Shown here piece after piece: positions 18,487 through 28,000 of a DNA stretch of 64,000 bases. A model generated the notes under the pieces. That model ran no database searches, was not told the DNA's origin, and was given only the letters and a program-made list of their open reading frames with translations. The first letter of the stretch is position 1. Every line of letters starts with the position of its first letter. The stretch covers positions 1-64,000 of the forward strand of contig JAPLGS010000138.1 in the NCBI GenBank assembly GCA_026390015.1, in the 5' to 3' direction. Origin of the DNA: Chloroflexota bacterium. Its GTDB lineage: Bacteria > Chloroflexota > Anaerolineae > Anaerolineales > Villigracilaceae. A program made the position numbers and the translations under genes.

Positions 18487-18503
18487 ATATAAAGTACGCA
18501 TAA

Positions 18504-19130
18504 CTAACGTTCATTTTTTTTTATTCTGAAAGTTTTTCGGTGAATGGGGGAGAATCCTAAACTTGTTATTTTCTCGCGGTGAAATAATGTTCCATATCCT
18601 TTGTGACGGGAGAAATTGTACCCGGGATATTTTGAATCAAGTTCGCACATGAAATCATCGCGTGCGGTTTTGGCGAGGATGGAGGCGGCGGCGATGCTCA
18701 AAGAGCGTTGGTCGCCTTTGACGAGCGCGGCTTGGGGAATATCCAATTCGGGGAGTTCGAGTCGGAAATCGGTTAGTAAAAAATCTGGGAAGCAATGGAG
18801 CATTTCCAATGCGCGGCCCGCGGCGAGACGTGTGGCCGGGACTATTCCATATTGATCAATTTCATCTGCGGAAGAAAAGCCGATGCCCCATGAATGAACA
18901 GTTTCTTTGATGAGCGGTGCGAGTTGGTGGCGTTTGCGGGGAGTCAACTGTTTGGAGTCACGGACCCCTCTCAAAGTTTGGACGAGGTGTGGATCGTTAT
19001 CTGGCAGGATGATCGCCCCGACGCAGACTGGTCCGGCCAGCGCGCCTCGCCCTGCCTCATCCAATCCGGCGATGTGTTTGCAGGAAGGCCAGAGATTGTA
19101 TTCGTAGGAGAGATCAGGGGGTGAGATCAT
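18504..19130 (-). CDS. rnhB: Ribonuclease HII
   Basis: 208 residues. The catalytic DE pair (D24-E25) is in AGLDEAGRGALAGP, with RDSKQLTPRKR following, and the later acidic residues are in LTDFRLELPE and AKTARDDFM. It removes ribonucleotides from DNA and RNA from hybrids. It overlaps the end of the upstream glycosyltransferase gene by 17 bases, so the two are co-transcribed. Usual length and no odd features. Confidence 0.95.
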   Translation of the reverse strand: MISPPDLSYEYNLWPSCKHIAGLDEAGRGALAGPVCVGAIILPDNDPHLVQTLRGVRDSKQLTPRKRHQLAPLIKETVHSWGIGFSSADEIDQYGIVPATRLAAGRALEMLHCFPDFLLTDFRLELPELDIPQAALVKGDQRSLSIAAASILAKTARDDFMCELDSKYPGYNFSRHKGYGTLFHREKITSLGFSPIHRKTFRIKKNER

Positions 19131-19845
19131 ATCGGCCGCGGAGCGAGTTGATGTGGATGCGGAAGATATCGCCGATCATTCGCAAGGCATCTCGTACGGC
19201 GCTCACTTTGCTGTCAGGATCAAAATACCACTGGATGGGAATTTCCTTGATTCGCAAATGCTTTCGACGAGCGAGGTAAAGGAGTTCGATATCGAATGAC
19301 CATCCCATGAGGGTTTGTTGACGAAAGAGATCTTCAGTGACATCGGCGCGAAAACATTTGAAACCGCATTGGGTATCGTTCAAGCCTGGCAGGATCAATG
19401 AGCGAATGGCAAGGTTGATGGCGCGTCCGCCCCAATGACGATATAGCGGTTCGTTATAACGGATCGCCCCGTTTGCTTCCCGCGACCCAATTGCAATATC
19501 AAAATCATTGAGAACAGGGGGAGTGAATTTTTGCAGTTCTTCGATCGGCATGGAAAGGTCGGCATCGCAAATAAAACGGTATTCTCCACAGGCTTCCAAC
19601 ATGCCGCGCCGCACGGCGTTTCCTTTTCCGCGTTGATCTTCATGGACCACAATTAGGTTTGAGTGTTGTGCTATGAATTCACGCGCCAGTTCCAGTGTGC
19701 GATCTGAACTTCCGTTTTCAACAATAATAACCTCGGAAGCATAGGTTTGATCTTTAAGAAACTTAAAAATCTGCCCCAGCGTGCGGGGCAGACGTTTCTC
19801 TTCGTTATGAGCAGGAATAACAATGGATAAAAATATAGATGCCAA
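19114..19845 (-). CDS. Family 2 glycosyltransferase, polyprenyl-phosphate type
   Basis: 243 residues, GT-A fold. IVIPAHNEEKRLPRTL opening, VIIVENGSSDRT nucleotide loop, CDADLSMP metal-binding DxD-type motif and the LNDTQCGFKCFR acceptor motif match dolichyl/undecaprenyl-phosphate beta-glucosyltransferases. No C-terminal membrane helices. It would place a sugar on a lipid carrier. Neighbouring genes (rnhB downstream, NERD-like protein 6 bases upstream) give no pathway clue. Confidence 0.88.
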   Translation of the reverse strand: MASIFLSIVIPAHNEEKRLPRTLGQIFKFLKDQTYASEVIIVENGSSDRTLELAREFIAQHSNLIVVHEDQRGKGNAVRRGMLEACGEYRFICDADLSMPIEELQKFTPPVLNDFDIAIGSREANGAIRYNEPLYRHWGGRAINLAIRSLILPGLNDTQCGFKCFRADVTEDLFRQQTLMGWSFDIELLYLARRKHLRIKEIPIQWYFDPDSKVSAVRDALRMIGDIFRIHINSLRGRYDLTP

Positions 19846-19851
19846 GGTAAA

Positions 19852-20796
19852 TTACATATTTAAGTAGATCACAATTCCAAATCCAGCGATGACACAACAT
19901 TCGATGATGAACATGCCAGCCAACAAAATGGCTTGTCTATTGGATAAGCCTAGGAATTTACCTTTGGTTGAAGCAGCTTTTGGAAGTTGTTGGATGGAAG
20001 GGTTGGTTTCACGCACGTTTTGAAGGGCAGGTTCAGGCGCAAATGGAGGATCTCCTTCCTCGAACGCGAAGTCAAACTCACTGGGGTTGAATGTCTGTGC
20101 CGAATCAGATGCATCGAAAATTGCTTTTGCGCGTGATACAGGCTGAGGATCAGTCTTGCGGACAGGCGGCGGGGCTGATGCGGCAGGTTTGGGTTCCTCT
20201 AATTTACGCGGTTCGACAATGCGGTCTGCAAGATCATAGATGGATTCTGGGCGCCAGACGGGGTTTGCCTGTGCCAGTGAGCCGGCAAATTGCTTGATCG
20301 CATCACTCATTACCACGCGTACCGCAGGTCGCAAGGAATCAATATGCGCCCCGGGATCGCTTGCGATCAGGACTGGTTCAACGGGTGTGGGCAGGTTGAT
20401 CTTTTGTGCGGCCAAATACTTTTGGAGAGCGCGCGCGCGTTTTATAACAATATCGATCAAATTGACATTGGCAGGTTGTGAGAGCCCGTAATTAATATTA
20501 TTCCATTGATCGCCCTTTGCTTCAAACTGTCCTTTTAAAGGTGTGACATGGATCACTGAGATCCCGCCCGGGCCGATCAAAATGATCGGAATCACAACTT
20601 CGATATTTGGCAGGGTGAAGTTACGAATCAGCACAAAACCTTTTTCAAGCGTGCGATCCAATTGAGCGATCACTACTTTTTGGGATTCCAACTCGGAGAA
20701 CCACTTCAACCCGTATTTCAGCGTTCCCTGAGCGCGACCGGAAATGCTGATATTGCCTGCGGCATCCTGATAGGGGGTTTTATCAATGATCTTCAT
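19852..20796 (-). CDS. NERD-like domain protein with C-terminal membrane helix
   Basis: 314 residues. The middle part (LDRTLEKGFVLIRN..., GPGGISVIHVTPLKGQF) is arranged like a NERD (nuclease-related) domain, in which a 'GP-x-G-v-x-v-i-x-x-K' strand carries active-site positions; here the acidic residue is not obvious, so catalysis is doubtful. A Pro-rich linker with DSAQTFNPSEFDF follows, and a single helix (AILLAGMFIIECCVIAGFG) ends the protein. Function unknown. Confidence 0.6.
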   Translation of the reverse strand: MKIIDKTPYQDAAGNISISGRAQGTLKYGLKWFSELESQKVVIAQLDRTLEKGFVLIRNFTLPNIEVVIPIILIGPGGISVIHVTPLKGQFEAKGDQWNNINYGLSQPANVNLIDIVIKRARALQKYLAAQKINLPTPVEPVLIASDPGAHIDSLRPAVRVVMSDAIKQFAGSLAQANPVWRPESIYDLADRIVEPRKLEEPKPAASAPPPVRKTDPQPVSRAKAIFDASDSAQTFNPSEFDFAFEEGDPPFAPEPALQNVRETNPSIQQLPKAASTKGKFLGLSNRQAILLAGMFIIECCVIAGFGIVIYLNM

Positions 20797-20811
20797 TTAT
20801 TTCACTTTTAA

Positions 20812-21114
20812 TTAGAAAGAAGGGACTTTCTCTAGCTCATCGCGGGTCGCATTCTTGCTTGTAGAGAGCAACTCACGGTTATCTTGTTTTAAGATCAATA
20901 CAGGTTTGCCAAGCGTAAATGTGCTGGCGCGTAATTCTTCACGCGCGCCAGTTACATATTGTTCGCCTTTTTGCAGGCGTTCCAAAAGTGTTTTACGGTC
21001 TACTAATACGCGATCCGAAAATGTAGCTCCGCGCCGTTGATAAGCACGTACCATTGTGATCTGTCCATTTTTATATCGGACGGCTTCGATGACACCATCA
21101 ATTTTTTTGTTCAT
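20812..21114 (-). CDS. Small conserved-looking protein of unknown function
   Basis: 100 residues, soluble, beta-rich start (GVIEAVRYKNGQITMVRAYQRRG) followed by a charged helix. It lies 15 bases upstream of the NERD-like gene in the same direction and seems to head the four-gene rnhB transcription unit. The ATG is preceded by GAGAGG. No family recognised. Confidence 0.65.
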   Translation of the reverse strand: MNKKIDGVIEAVRYKNGQITMVRAYQRRGATFSDRVLVDRKTLLERLQKGEQYVTGAREELRASTFTLGKPVLILKQDNRELLSTSKNATRDELEKVPSF

Positions 21115-21229
21115 TGGCTTTCCTCTCAGGCAATTTTAGCACATACAGGATTAAATCACGAAGACACGGGCGACAGAGAAATTAACTCCGTGACTCCGTG
21201 TCTCTGTGGCTTGGTAAGTAAACATTCTG

Positions 21230-21305
<76 letters not shown>

Positions 21306-21361
21306 TTACGAGGGAAAATTGCCACTCATGTAGAAACTCTCCTGGAAGAGTAAGAGGTGCA

Positions 21362-21390
21362 ATTCTACGCTGAAAGACGATAATTGACAA
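21362..21390 (-). promoter_or_regulatory. Promoter reading into tRNA-Pro from island DNA
   Basis: On the minus strand TTGTCA, 17-base spacer, TAGAAT, about 60 bases before the tRNA 5' end. By position it belongs to the island, which would therefore drive the host tRNA. Confidence 0.55.
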
Positions 21391-21584
21391 TAGAAAATGG
21401 TGCGAATTTATGATGCGTACGTTCTCTGTTTATTCTTGTTGCTAATGAAAACATGGAGTTCGGAATTCAGCATATGTCGTTAGAAATAAGTTTTTTATCC
21501 ATACTCCTTCGTTCTGTGCTCCTCCTTATAAACCATGTTGATCGTTTGCCTCTCGGCTTATGTTGCCTCCTTCGCTTTCTTGGT

Positions 21585-22319
21585 ATGGGCACGAACTTTG
21601 ATTTTATCTCCATCCGCGAAAGCGATGTACTGAAGATCACTGCCGAGATGAGCAGATTATCGAAGACTGACCATGGATTTGGTACGGTCGTCTATGACAG
21701 CGGTACCGCCATCCTCGATGATGTCCAGTCCCAGGGTCGTCTCCAAGAAGCGGCCGCCAAGGCCAAGGGCGAGAAGTTCAACCTCGACAACATCCATAAG
21801 AACAAGGCCGACACCATGCGCGTTCTGCGGATGGCGGCTTTGAAGCTCCATTGTAATGTCTTATGGATTTTCCATCTCGAAGACGGAATGCAGAGTGGCA
21901 AGGCTCGTGTTCGAACTACCATTCCGACAACAGAGTTGGAGCGTCTCAAGTCCAACCTCAACGCCATCATGACTATCGTCAAAGATGCGAAGAACACACG
22001 CGGTATGCGGATCGAGTGGAGCCGTTACAACAACAACGCTGCTGCTGGACAGACCATCTGGGATACAGAGGGAATGTGGCGTGGAGCTCCAGATCGCATC
22101 CATGATTTCATCCGCGACTACAAGGGAGATGAGCAGTACAACGGCAATGCTTACTCCACTGCGTTCCTGATGAAGTATCTTGCCGAGAAGAATGTGAACT
22201 TTCTTGACGTGGCGCAGATGAAATCGAAGCTTGGCGTGGTCAACGAACCAGCCTGGTGGGACCGTAAGTCCTGGGCTGTCTATATCGAAAAGGGAATGAA
22301 ACTGGCGGTGGAAGTATGA
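21585..22319 (+). pseudogene. Phage-type RecA-fold ATPase (AAA_24/Sak4-like), 5' part missing
   Basis: The readable protein from about residue GTNFDFISIRESDVLKI onward matches the second half of Sak4/AAA_24 single-strand annealing ATPases: Walker-B-like strand TVVYDSGTAI, the sensor strand NVLWIFHLEDG, and a C-terminal WWDRKSWAVYIEKG. The Walker A loop that should come about 30-60 residues earlier is absent; the upstream in-frame residues (back to 21453) look like chance translation. Truncation at the island's left edge is the simplest reading. Overlaps the next gene by four bases. Confidence 0.55.
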
Positions 22320-22513
22320 CCACTTACTTTGAAGAACCTCCCCGCGCTCCCTACGTCTATATTGGCGATGGCGTTTACGCCCTGGTCGAAGGTAGCACGG
22401 TCACCCTGAAGACACAACGTGGCCCGACGTGGCAAACCATCGTTCTGGAGCCGGAAGTCTGGGGATCACTATGCATATTGGCAATGCAACAAAACGGAGA
22501 AGCCAATGGCTAG
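22316..22513 (+). CDS. Small unknown protein
   Basis: 65 residues, acidic start (TTYFEEPPRAPYVYIGDG) and beta-rich body. The ATG overlaps the stop of the ATPase remnant (ATGA), and its own end overlaps the start of the next gene by 8 bases, so it is part of a translationally coupled string. No family recognised. Confidence 0.6.
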   Translation: MTTYFEEPPRAPYVYIGDGVYALVEGSTVTLKTQRGPTWQTIVLEPEVWGSLCILAMQQNGEANG

Positions 22514-22822
22514 TCAGGAGTTCATCGACCTGCTCGACAGTATGCAAAAGACCATGAGGCCAAGAACGCAGGTTACTCTGGCGTCGGAAACTCTGACCCG
22601 TGGGCCAACTTCCGCATGGCGGAGACGTTTGGAGTGTCATCCTTCAAGGGCTGCCTGATCCGAATGAGCGACAAGTTCATTCGGCTGGCGAATGTCATCA
22701 AGAACCCAGCGAATGACCAGGTCAACGAAAGCGTTGAAGACACCCTGATAGACCTCGCAAATTATGCGATCATCGCCATCTGTTTATGGCGGGAGCAGAA
22801 CAAGAAAGCAGATACGCGCTAA
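22506..22822 (+). pseudogene. Nucleotide-modification-associated (DUF1599-like) gene with frameshift
   Basis: ATG 22506 opens MASQEFIDLLDSMQKT; at about 22553 the frame breaks and continues one frame over as EAKNAGYSGVGNSDPW, then ANFRMAETFGV, GCLIRMSDKFIRLANV and DTLIDLANYAIIA. These blocks are the signature of the DUF1599 / nucleotide modification associated domain 1 family, common in phages. Adding one T after ACC (ACC-TAT-GAG) restores a single reading frame, so a 1-base deletion or a sequencing error is the cause. Intact product would be about 105 residues. Confidence 0.75.
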
Positions 22823-22856
22823 CCAATATCGAAGAAAATCGACGATCTGCCTAAAT

Positions 22857-22917
22857 CCCCGCCGTGGTGACTGATAACCCTGTCCTCTTAAGGTAACGGG
22901 CCGTAGCAGCGGCGGGG
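22857..22917. other. Stable nested hairpin in the 22.8-23.0 kb gap
   Basis: CCCCGCCG (22857-22864) pairs perfectly with CGGCGGGG (22910-22917). Inside, CCC/GGG and CCT/AGG pairs can form a second, offset hairpin. The gap 22823-23034 holds no gene. No T-run follows, so this is not an ordinary terminator; a structured RNA or a DNA-level cruciform are alternatives. Confidence 0.4.
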
Positions 22918-23034
22918 ACCAATCTAACAATCGTCGTGCCCAGTCATCAACCCTTCACCGTTTCAAACGCGCTGTTCCAAGGAGCAGTACTGGCTGAACT
23001 CGAGTAGGTGAGCGACGAATTTTATGGAGGCAAT

Positions 23035-23412
23035 ATGTTAAGTAAGTTACAAGAATTATGGGACGACCGAGGCGATGAACTTTTTACTGTTTTGGTGTTC
23101 ACGCTGATTGTCGGCTTGGTATTGTGGGGTCTTTCAACAGGCGGTCCAGTGACTGTCACTGGCGTGGTGATTGATAAGATGTATTCTCCATCCACTCTCA
23201 ACACTGGAGTTGGCTCGGTGGATGGCAAGCCAATCGTCGTCACAGGCGGTCGAGGCGAAAGGTGGAGCCTCGTCATTCGTGACGGCGCCGAAGTCTACTC
23301 CTACGAAGTTCCAGTCTCCATCTACTACAGCGTGGAAATAGGTCAGCGGGTGGCGATGGAATGCAGCACCATTTTGGGGATGGTTGGATGCAGTAACGGA
23401 GAGTTGAAATGA
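23035..23412 (+). CDS. Small single-pass membrane protein, unknown
   Basis: 125 residues from ATG 23035, chosen because GGAGG lies 6 bases upstream (an in-frame GTG at 23008 lacks one). N-terminal charged segment, one membrane helix (LFTVLVFTLIVGLVLWGLS), then an outward beta-rich domain. The pattern resembles small phage-borne or plasmid-borne envelope proteins, but no family was recognised. Overlaps the next gene by four bases. Confidence 0.65.
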   Translation: MLSKLQELWDDRGDELFTVLVFTLIVGLVLWGLSTGGPVTVTGVVIDKMYSPSTLNTGVGSVDGKPIVVTGGRGERWSLVIRDGAEVYSYEVPVSIYYSVEIGQRVAMECSTILGMVGCSNGELK

Positions 23413-23642
23413 CCAAAACACTAGAATTTACCAGCATCGAAAAGCTCGAATACGAACAAGATTTGAAAGCATCCATAATTCTTTTGAAAATGGTACTTGA
23501 ACTGTTCGAGACAACACTGCTTTCCACGGTAAGGCCCGTCGTAACTCCGTCGCCAGATCTCGGTATCGACGGAAGTATAGATTTGTTGGAATGGATCAAA
23601 GAACATGTTGATGAAATATCAGAGAGGCGCGGTAAAGCATGA
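23409..23642 (+). CDS. Small unknown protein
   Basis: 77 residues, mostly helical, acidic (KLEYEQDLKASIILLKMVLELFE). ATGA overlap with the preceding gene and with the following gene (23639) makes it the middle of a coupled trio. No family recognised. Confidence 0.6.
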   Translation: MTKTLEFTSIEKLEYEQDLKASIILLKMVLELFETTLLSTVRPVVTPSPDLGIDGSIDLLEWIKEHVDEISERRGKA

Positions 23643-24100
23643 TGGATATAGCCCGCATCCACATTCGCTTCTATGGCGCCAACTCATTCATTCGCGGACA
23701 GACCATGATCAACTGGGTGACTGATTTCAACATGTTCGGCCAGTACAAAAGAATGTGGTGGCCCACCTCTCCGATGTCGGAGTTCATGAAGCTCGACGAG
23801 GATCGCCTGAACATCATCAAGCCCCGTGCCTTCGTGACCATAACGCCTGTCGGCATAGGTCTTGCAGGTCGGAGTGGCGATATGGACGAAGCCATCGCCA
23901 ACCGTGGCCTGGAGGCTGTCGTGAAAGATGACATGCCTGCCCTGATGAGCTACGCACGCAAGCACGCGCCATCCGACCACGAAAGAATTACTGAAATTGC
24001 GTTCCTGACTGCATTCACTAAAATGGGAAACCAGGAGTTCAAACTCCAGGGTCTTGTGCACACAGACGCGAGGTTGATACCGGCGATCACACAAATCTAA
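23639..24100 (+). CDS. Unknown protein of the small-gene cassette
   Basis: 153 residues (MMDIARIHIRFYGANSF... ARLIPAITQI). Starts inside the stop of the previous gene. Mixed alpha/beta composition, no membrane segment, no cysteine cluster, no motif I can name. A conserved-looking ITPVGIGLAGRSGD stretch lies in the middle. Confidence 0.6.
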   Translation: MMDIARIHIRFYGANSFIRGQTMINWVTDFNMFGQYKRMWWPTSPMSEFMKLDEDRLNIIKPRAFVTITPVGIGLAGRSGDMDEAIANRGLEAVVKDDMPALMSYARKHAPSDHERITEIAFLTAFTKMGNQEFKLQGLVHTDARLIPAITQI

Positions 24101-24173
24101 AAACTTCGCCGTGCGGATAAATTGTCTTAGGCTCTTTGAAAACGGCGGCGAAGTAATCTTATTGGAGATAACT

Positions 24174-24608
24174 ATGGAATGCGAATGGTATGAATGCAAA
24201 AACGAAGCAATCGGAATTTCCAGCAGGTTCTCAGGAATGAAGCTCTGCGAAGCTCATCACAAAACGATCGACGGAGGAAACTGGATCGTAGCCGACGTGG
24301 ATCAAGTGGCAGAGATGCTCAACACATTTCATGACCGCAGAAAAAGCAACGGACTTGCAAAGGCAGTGGATAGGTACGAACAACTAAAGAAGTTCATATC
24401 CAACCTCAGTGACGATCTTTCAGATTGGCGCGCCAGGGACAGCATGGAATGGTGCGTGCAAGACCGTAGGGCTGGCAAATTTTGCATTGCGGTCGACACA
24501 GACCGATTTTCAGCACTGTGGCGCAAACGTAGGCGCCAGTACAACACGTTCCGCGAACACGTTTTTGCTCAGGTAAGCGAAGTAGACAAGAAGAACAACA
24601 GGCGATGA
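24174..24608 (+). CDS. Unknown protein with N-terminal Cys/His cluster
   Basis: 144 residues from ATG 24174 with TTGGAG upstream; an earlier in-frame start at 24111 overlaps the gap without a ribosome site. The first 30 residues hold C3, C8, C27 and a pair of histidines (CEAHH), arranged like a small zinc-binding fold. The rest is helical and basic at the end. The stop overlaps the next ATG (ATGA). Confidence 0.6.
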   Translation: MECEWYECKNEAIGISSRFSGMKLCEAHHKTIDGGNWIVADVDQVAEMLNTFHDRRKSNGLAKAVDRYEQLKKFISNLSDDLSDWRARDSMEWCVQDRRAGKFCIAVDTDRFSALWRKRRRQYNTFREHVFAQVSEVDKKNNRR

Positions 24609-24766
24609 GGTTCATCATCTGGTTCGTCCAACCGAAGATCTGGATACCACTGCTTATCCTGTGGCTCATTATCTTCTCGGTATATCTTTACTTTACCAAC
24701 CTACACATTTGTCTCCGCCTTATGTGGCATGTAGGTAATGCTGCAGCCAAAATTCGTATTTGCTAA
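24605..24766 (+). CDS. Very small membrane protein (53 residues)
   Basis: ATG 24605 sits in the stop of the preceding gene. The product is one hydrophobic helix (IWIPLLILWLIIFSVYLYF) with short polar ends. Coupling by overlap, the same arrangement used by its neighbours, is the main reason to believe it. Function unknown; holin-like or toxin-like small membrane proteins are possibilities. Confidence 0.5.
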   Translation: MRFIIWFVQPKIWIPLLILWLIIFSVYLYFTNLHICLRLMWHVGNAAAKIRIC

Positions 24767-25008
24767 GGCTTGGCCCTCGCTGCTTTCATTAGAGCCAGAT
24801 CACGGACTAATTTATTCCTTCATTTACACCCACCCCCGGCTATGCTACCTCGCCCTACAGTTTCTTAACAATGGTCATGCGCCACTCATTGCGGAGTTAC
24901 TAAAGTTTATTAGGTATATAATGAATGAGGCATCAGAAGAATTACGCTGTCTTACAAAATATATAAATAATATTCAAACCGTTTTTTGAACAAAAGGTGG
25001 ATAAAGTC

Positions 25009-28000
25009 ATGAGTATTTCATCACGGATACTTGTTATAGACGATGATCGTAGTCTCCTAATGGGGGTTTCTGAAATTCTTAAACGTGGAGGTTATGAGGT
25101 TATAACAGCCACCAATGGAACTGATGGAATTCAACTGGCATTGGAGAGCTCTCCAGACCTGATAATTTCAGACATGATGATGCCCCCCCCTGACGGCTCA
25201 GAGGTTTTGCGAATTCTTTCCGAACACAGTTCCACTGTTAACATTCCCTTCATCTTCCTGACTGCCCGAACAGATGAAAAGGTCAAGGTGACCAGCCTGA
25301 AAAATGGGGCTGATGACTACATCACAAAACCGTTTAGCACAGATGAGTTACTCGGGCGGGTAAATTCCATCCTTCGCCGCAAAGAGATTACAGAAACCTT
25401 TGAAGTTCGCAATCAGACTGAATTGCGTAAGGCGGCCGAAGAAAAACTCAGCGAACGTAGGGAGGAAAATGTCACTGAGGTTACTGCAACGAACCCAGAT
25501 GCCCTGCGCCTCATCCATGAATTGCAAGTTCACAAGATCGAGTTGGAGATGCAAAATGAACAACTGATCGAGGCTAAGGCACAGGCGGAAGAGGCGTATC
25601 GTCAATATTCCGACCTGTATGACTTAGCGCCTGTGGGTTACCTGACACTGACGCGGAGTGGCACGATCAGCAAGATCAATCTGGCTGGCGCGACCATACT
25701 GGGGAAGCCACGCAGCCGGCTGATCGATCGGCAGCTGGCGCAATTAATCTCGCACAGATCTCTGGACGCCTTTGAAGTATTCTTTAATAAACTTTACTAT
25801 GGGAGTGGCTATGGGACCTGTGAGCTGAGCTTATTGAATAATGACAATGAATGGTTCTGGGTACAGCTCGAAGCGACCAGCTTCGTAGACGGTCAGGAAT
25901 GCCGCATAATAATGGTGGATATCAACGAGCGCAAGCTGGCCGAAGAGCACAAGCTAGCCGAAGAAATTTTACGGGCAAGTGAAGCGAAATTCCGGAATAT
26001 GTTCGAAAACCACGCCGCAGTGATGCTGCTCATTGAAGCCGCAACGGGACATATTTTGGATGCTAATATTGCGGCGGAAAACTTCTATGGGTATCCCGTA
26101 TCCGCCTTGAGCACGATGAATATGAGCGATATAAACACTTTGACGAAGGAAGAAATTCAAATTGAAATGGATGGCGCGCTGGGCGAGCATAACAACTATT
26201 TCAATTTCCAGCATCGTTTGGCAAACGGAAAAATTCGTGAAGTGGAAGTTCATTCATCACCCCTGACCATGGAGAATAGGACGATCCTCTTTTCCATCAT
26301 CCATGACATTACCGATCGCAAGCAGGCTGAAGAAGCTTTACGTGCGAACGAGCAAAAATATTATCGATCAGAAGCGGACTTAAAGGCAGCTCAAACCATT
26401 GCCAAGATCGGAAGTTGGAGATGGGATCTAAGAACGACTGAAGTGACCTGGTCGGATGAAATGTACCGTCTCTTTGGGGTCGATAAAAATTCATATAGTG
26501 GAAGGCTCGGTGACGTTATTGCAAAGGTTGTCCATCCCGACGACCTGTATATTGTTCTTCCTTCCAATGTTCCGTCCATCGCGGAAAAAAAATCTTTCAG
26601 GTACCGCATCATCATGCCAGATAAAACCATTCGTCATATTTCGGCAATCTCAGGCGAAGTCATTTATGCTGATGATGGCAAACCGATTTATATTTCAGGT
26701 ACCGCTCAGGATGCCACCGAGGCTAAGCTAGCTGAGGAAGCGCTCCACATTCAGCGCTGGCGGCTGGAGAGCATCATCGAGGGTGCTCGCGTCGGTACCT
26801 GGGAATGGAATGTCCAGACTGGAGAAGTCGTCTTTAATAAATTGTGGGCGCAGATGATCGGATACACACTCGAGGAACTGGAGCCTATTAGCATCAAGAC
26901 TTGGGAGAAATTTTGCCACCCCGATGACCTGAACCGATCCGATGAATTGTTGCAGAGGCATTTCGCGGGCGAACTGCCATACTATGACGTTGAAGTCCGT
27001 ATGAAACACAAGGATGGTCACTGGGTTTGGATCCATGACCGCGGTCGCTTCATCACCCGCACTGACGACGGCAAACCTCTATTGATGTTCGGTACCCACA
27101 CTGATATCACTCAGAGCAAGCATGCAGAGTTGCAATTAGAAGAAGCAAAATTACGGGTGGAGAACATCATCGAGGGCGCTCACATTGGCGCCTGGGAATG
27201 GAACGTCCAAACTGGAGAAGCTGTCATCAATGAATTTGAGGCGCAGTTGCTCGGATACACACTCGAGGAGCTGGAGCCTATTAGCATCAACACTTTTGAA
27301 AAATTAATCCACCCCGATGACCTGAACCGATCCGATGAATTGGTGCAAAGGCACTTAGCGGGCGAACTGCCATATTATGACTTTGAATTTCGAATGAAGC
27401 ACAAGGATGGTCACTGGGTTTGGATCCATGGCCGCGGTCGCGTCATCACCCGCACTGACGACGACAAACCACTATTGATGTTCGGTACCCACACTGATAT
27501 CACCCAGCGCAAGCATGCAGAGTTGCAATTAGAAGAAATGGCTATGACCGATTTCCAGACAAAACTGTACAACCGTCGTTATTTTATGCAGCGCAGCGAT
27601 GAAGAGTGTAAACGCGCCAGTAGAAGCCATCAGCCCCTGACGCTCCTGATGCTGGATATTGACCATTTCAAAAAAGTAAATGATACCTATGGCCACGAAG
27701 CCGGGGATCTGGCACTTCAACACGTTGCGGAGATTATGAGATCCAGTCTGCGTGAAATTGACATCCTTGGACGCATGGGCGGCGAGGAATTCGCCGTACT
27801 AATGCCGAATACTACGTTGGAAGATGCAGTCCTATTGTCTGAACGGATACGCTTGTCCATAGCCAAAGCATCTTTTGATAGTTCAGCCCAGGCATTGATC
27901 CTGACCGTTAGTATTGGCGTCGAGATCTTCAATGCTGAGATGTCAGGTTTTGACGGGTTGCTTAGAAATGCAGACGAGGCTTTGTATCGCGCAAAGAACA

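Noticed and set aside
24738-24989. 83-codon plus-strand frame before the GGDEF gene
   Set aside because: Overlaps the 53-residue gene that has a coupled start, lacks a ribosome site, and its composition is not protein-like.
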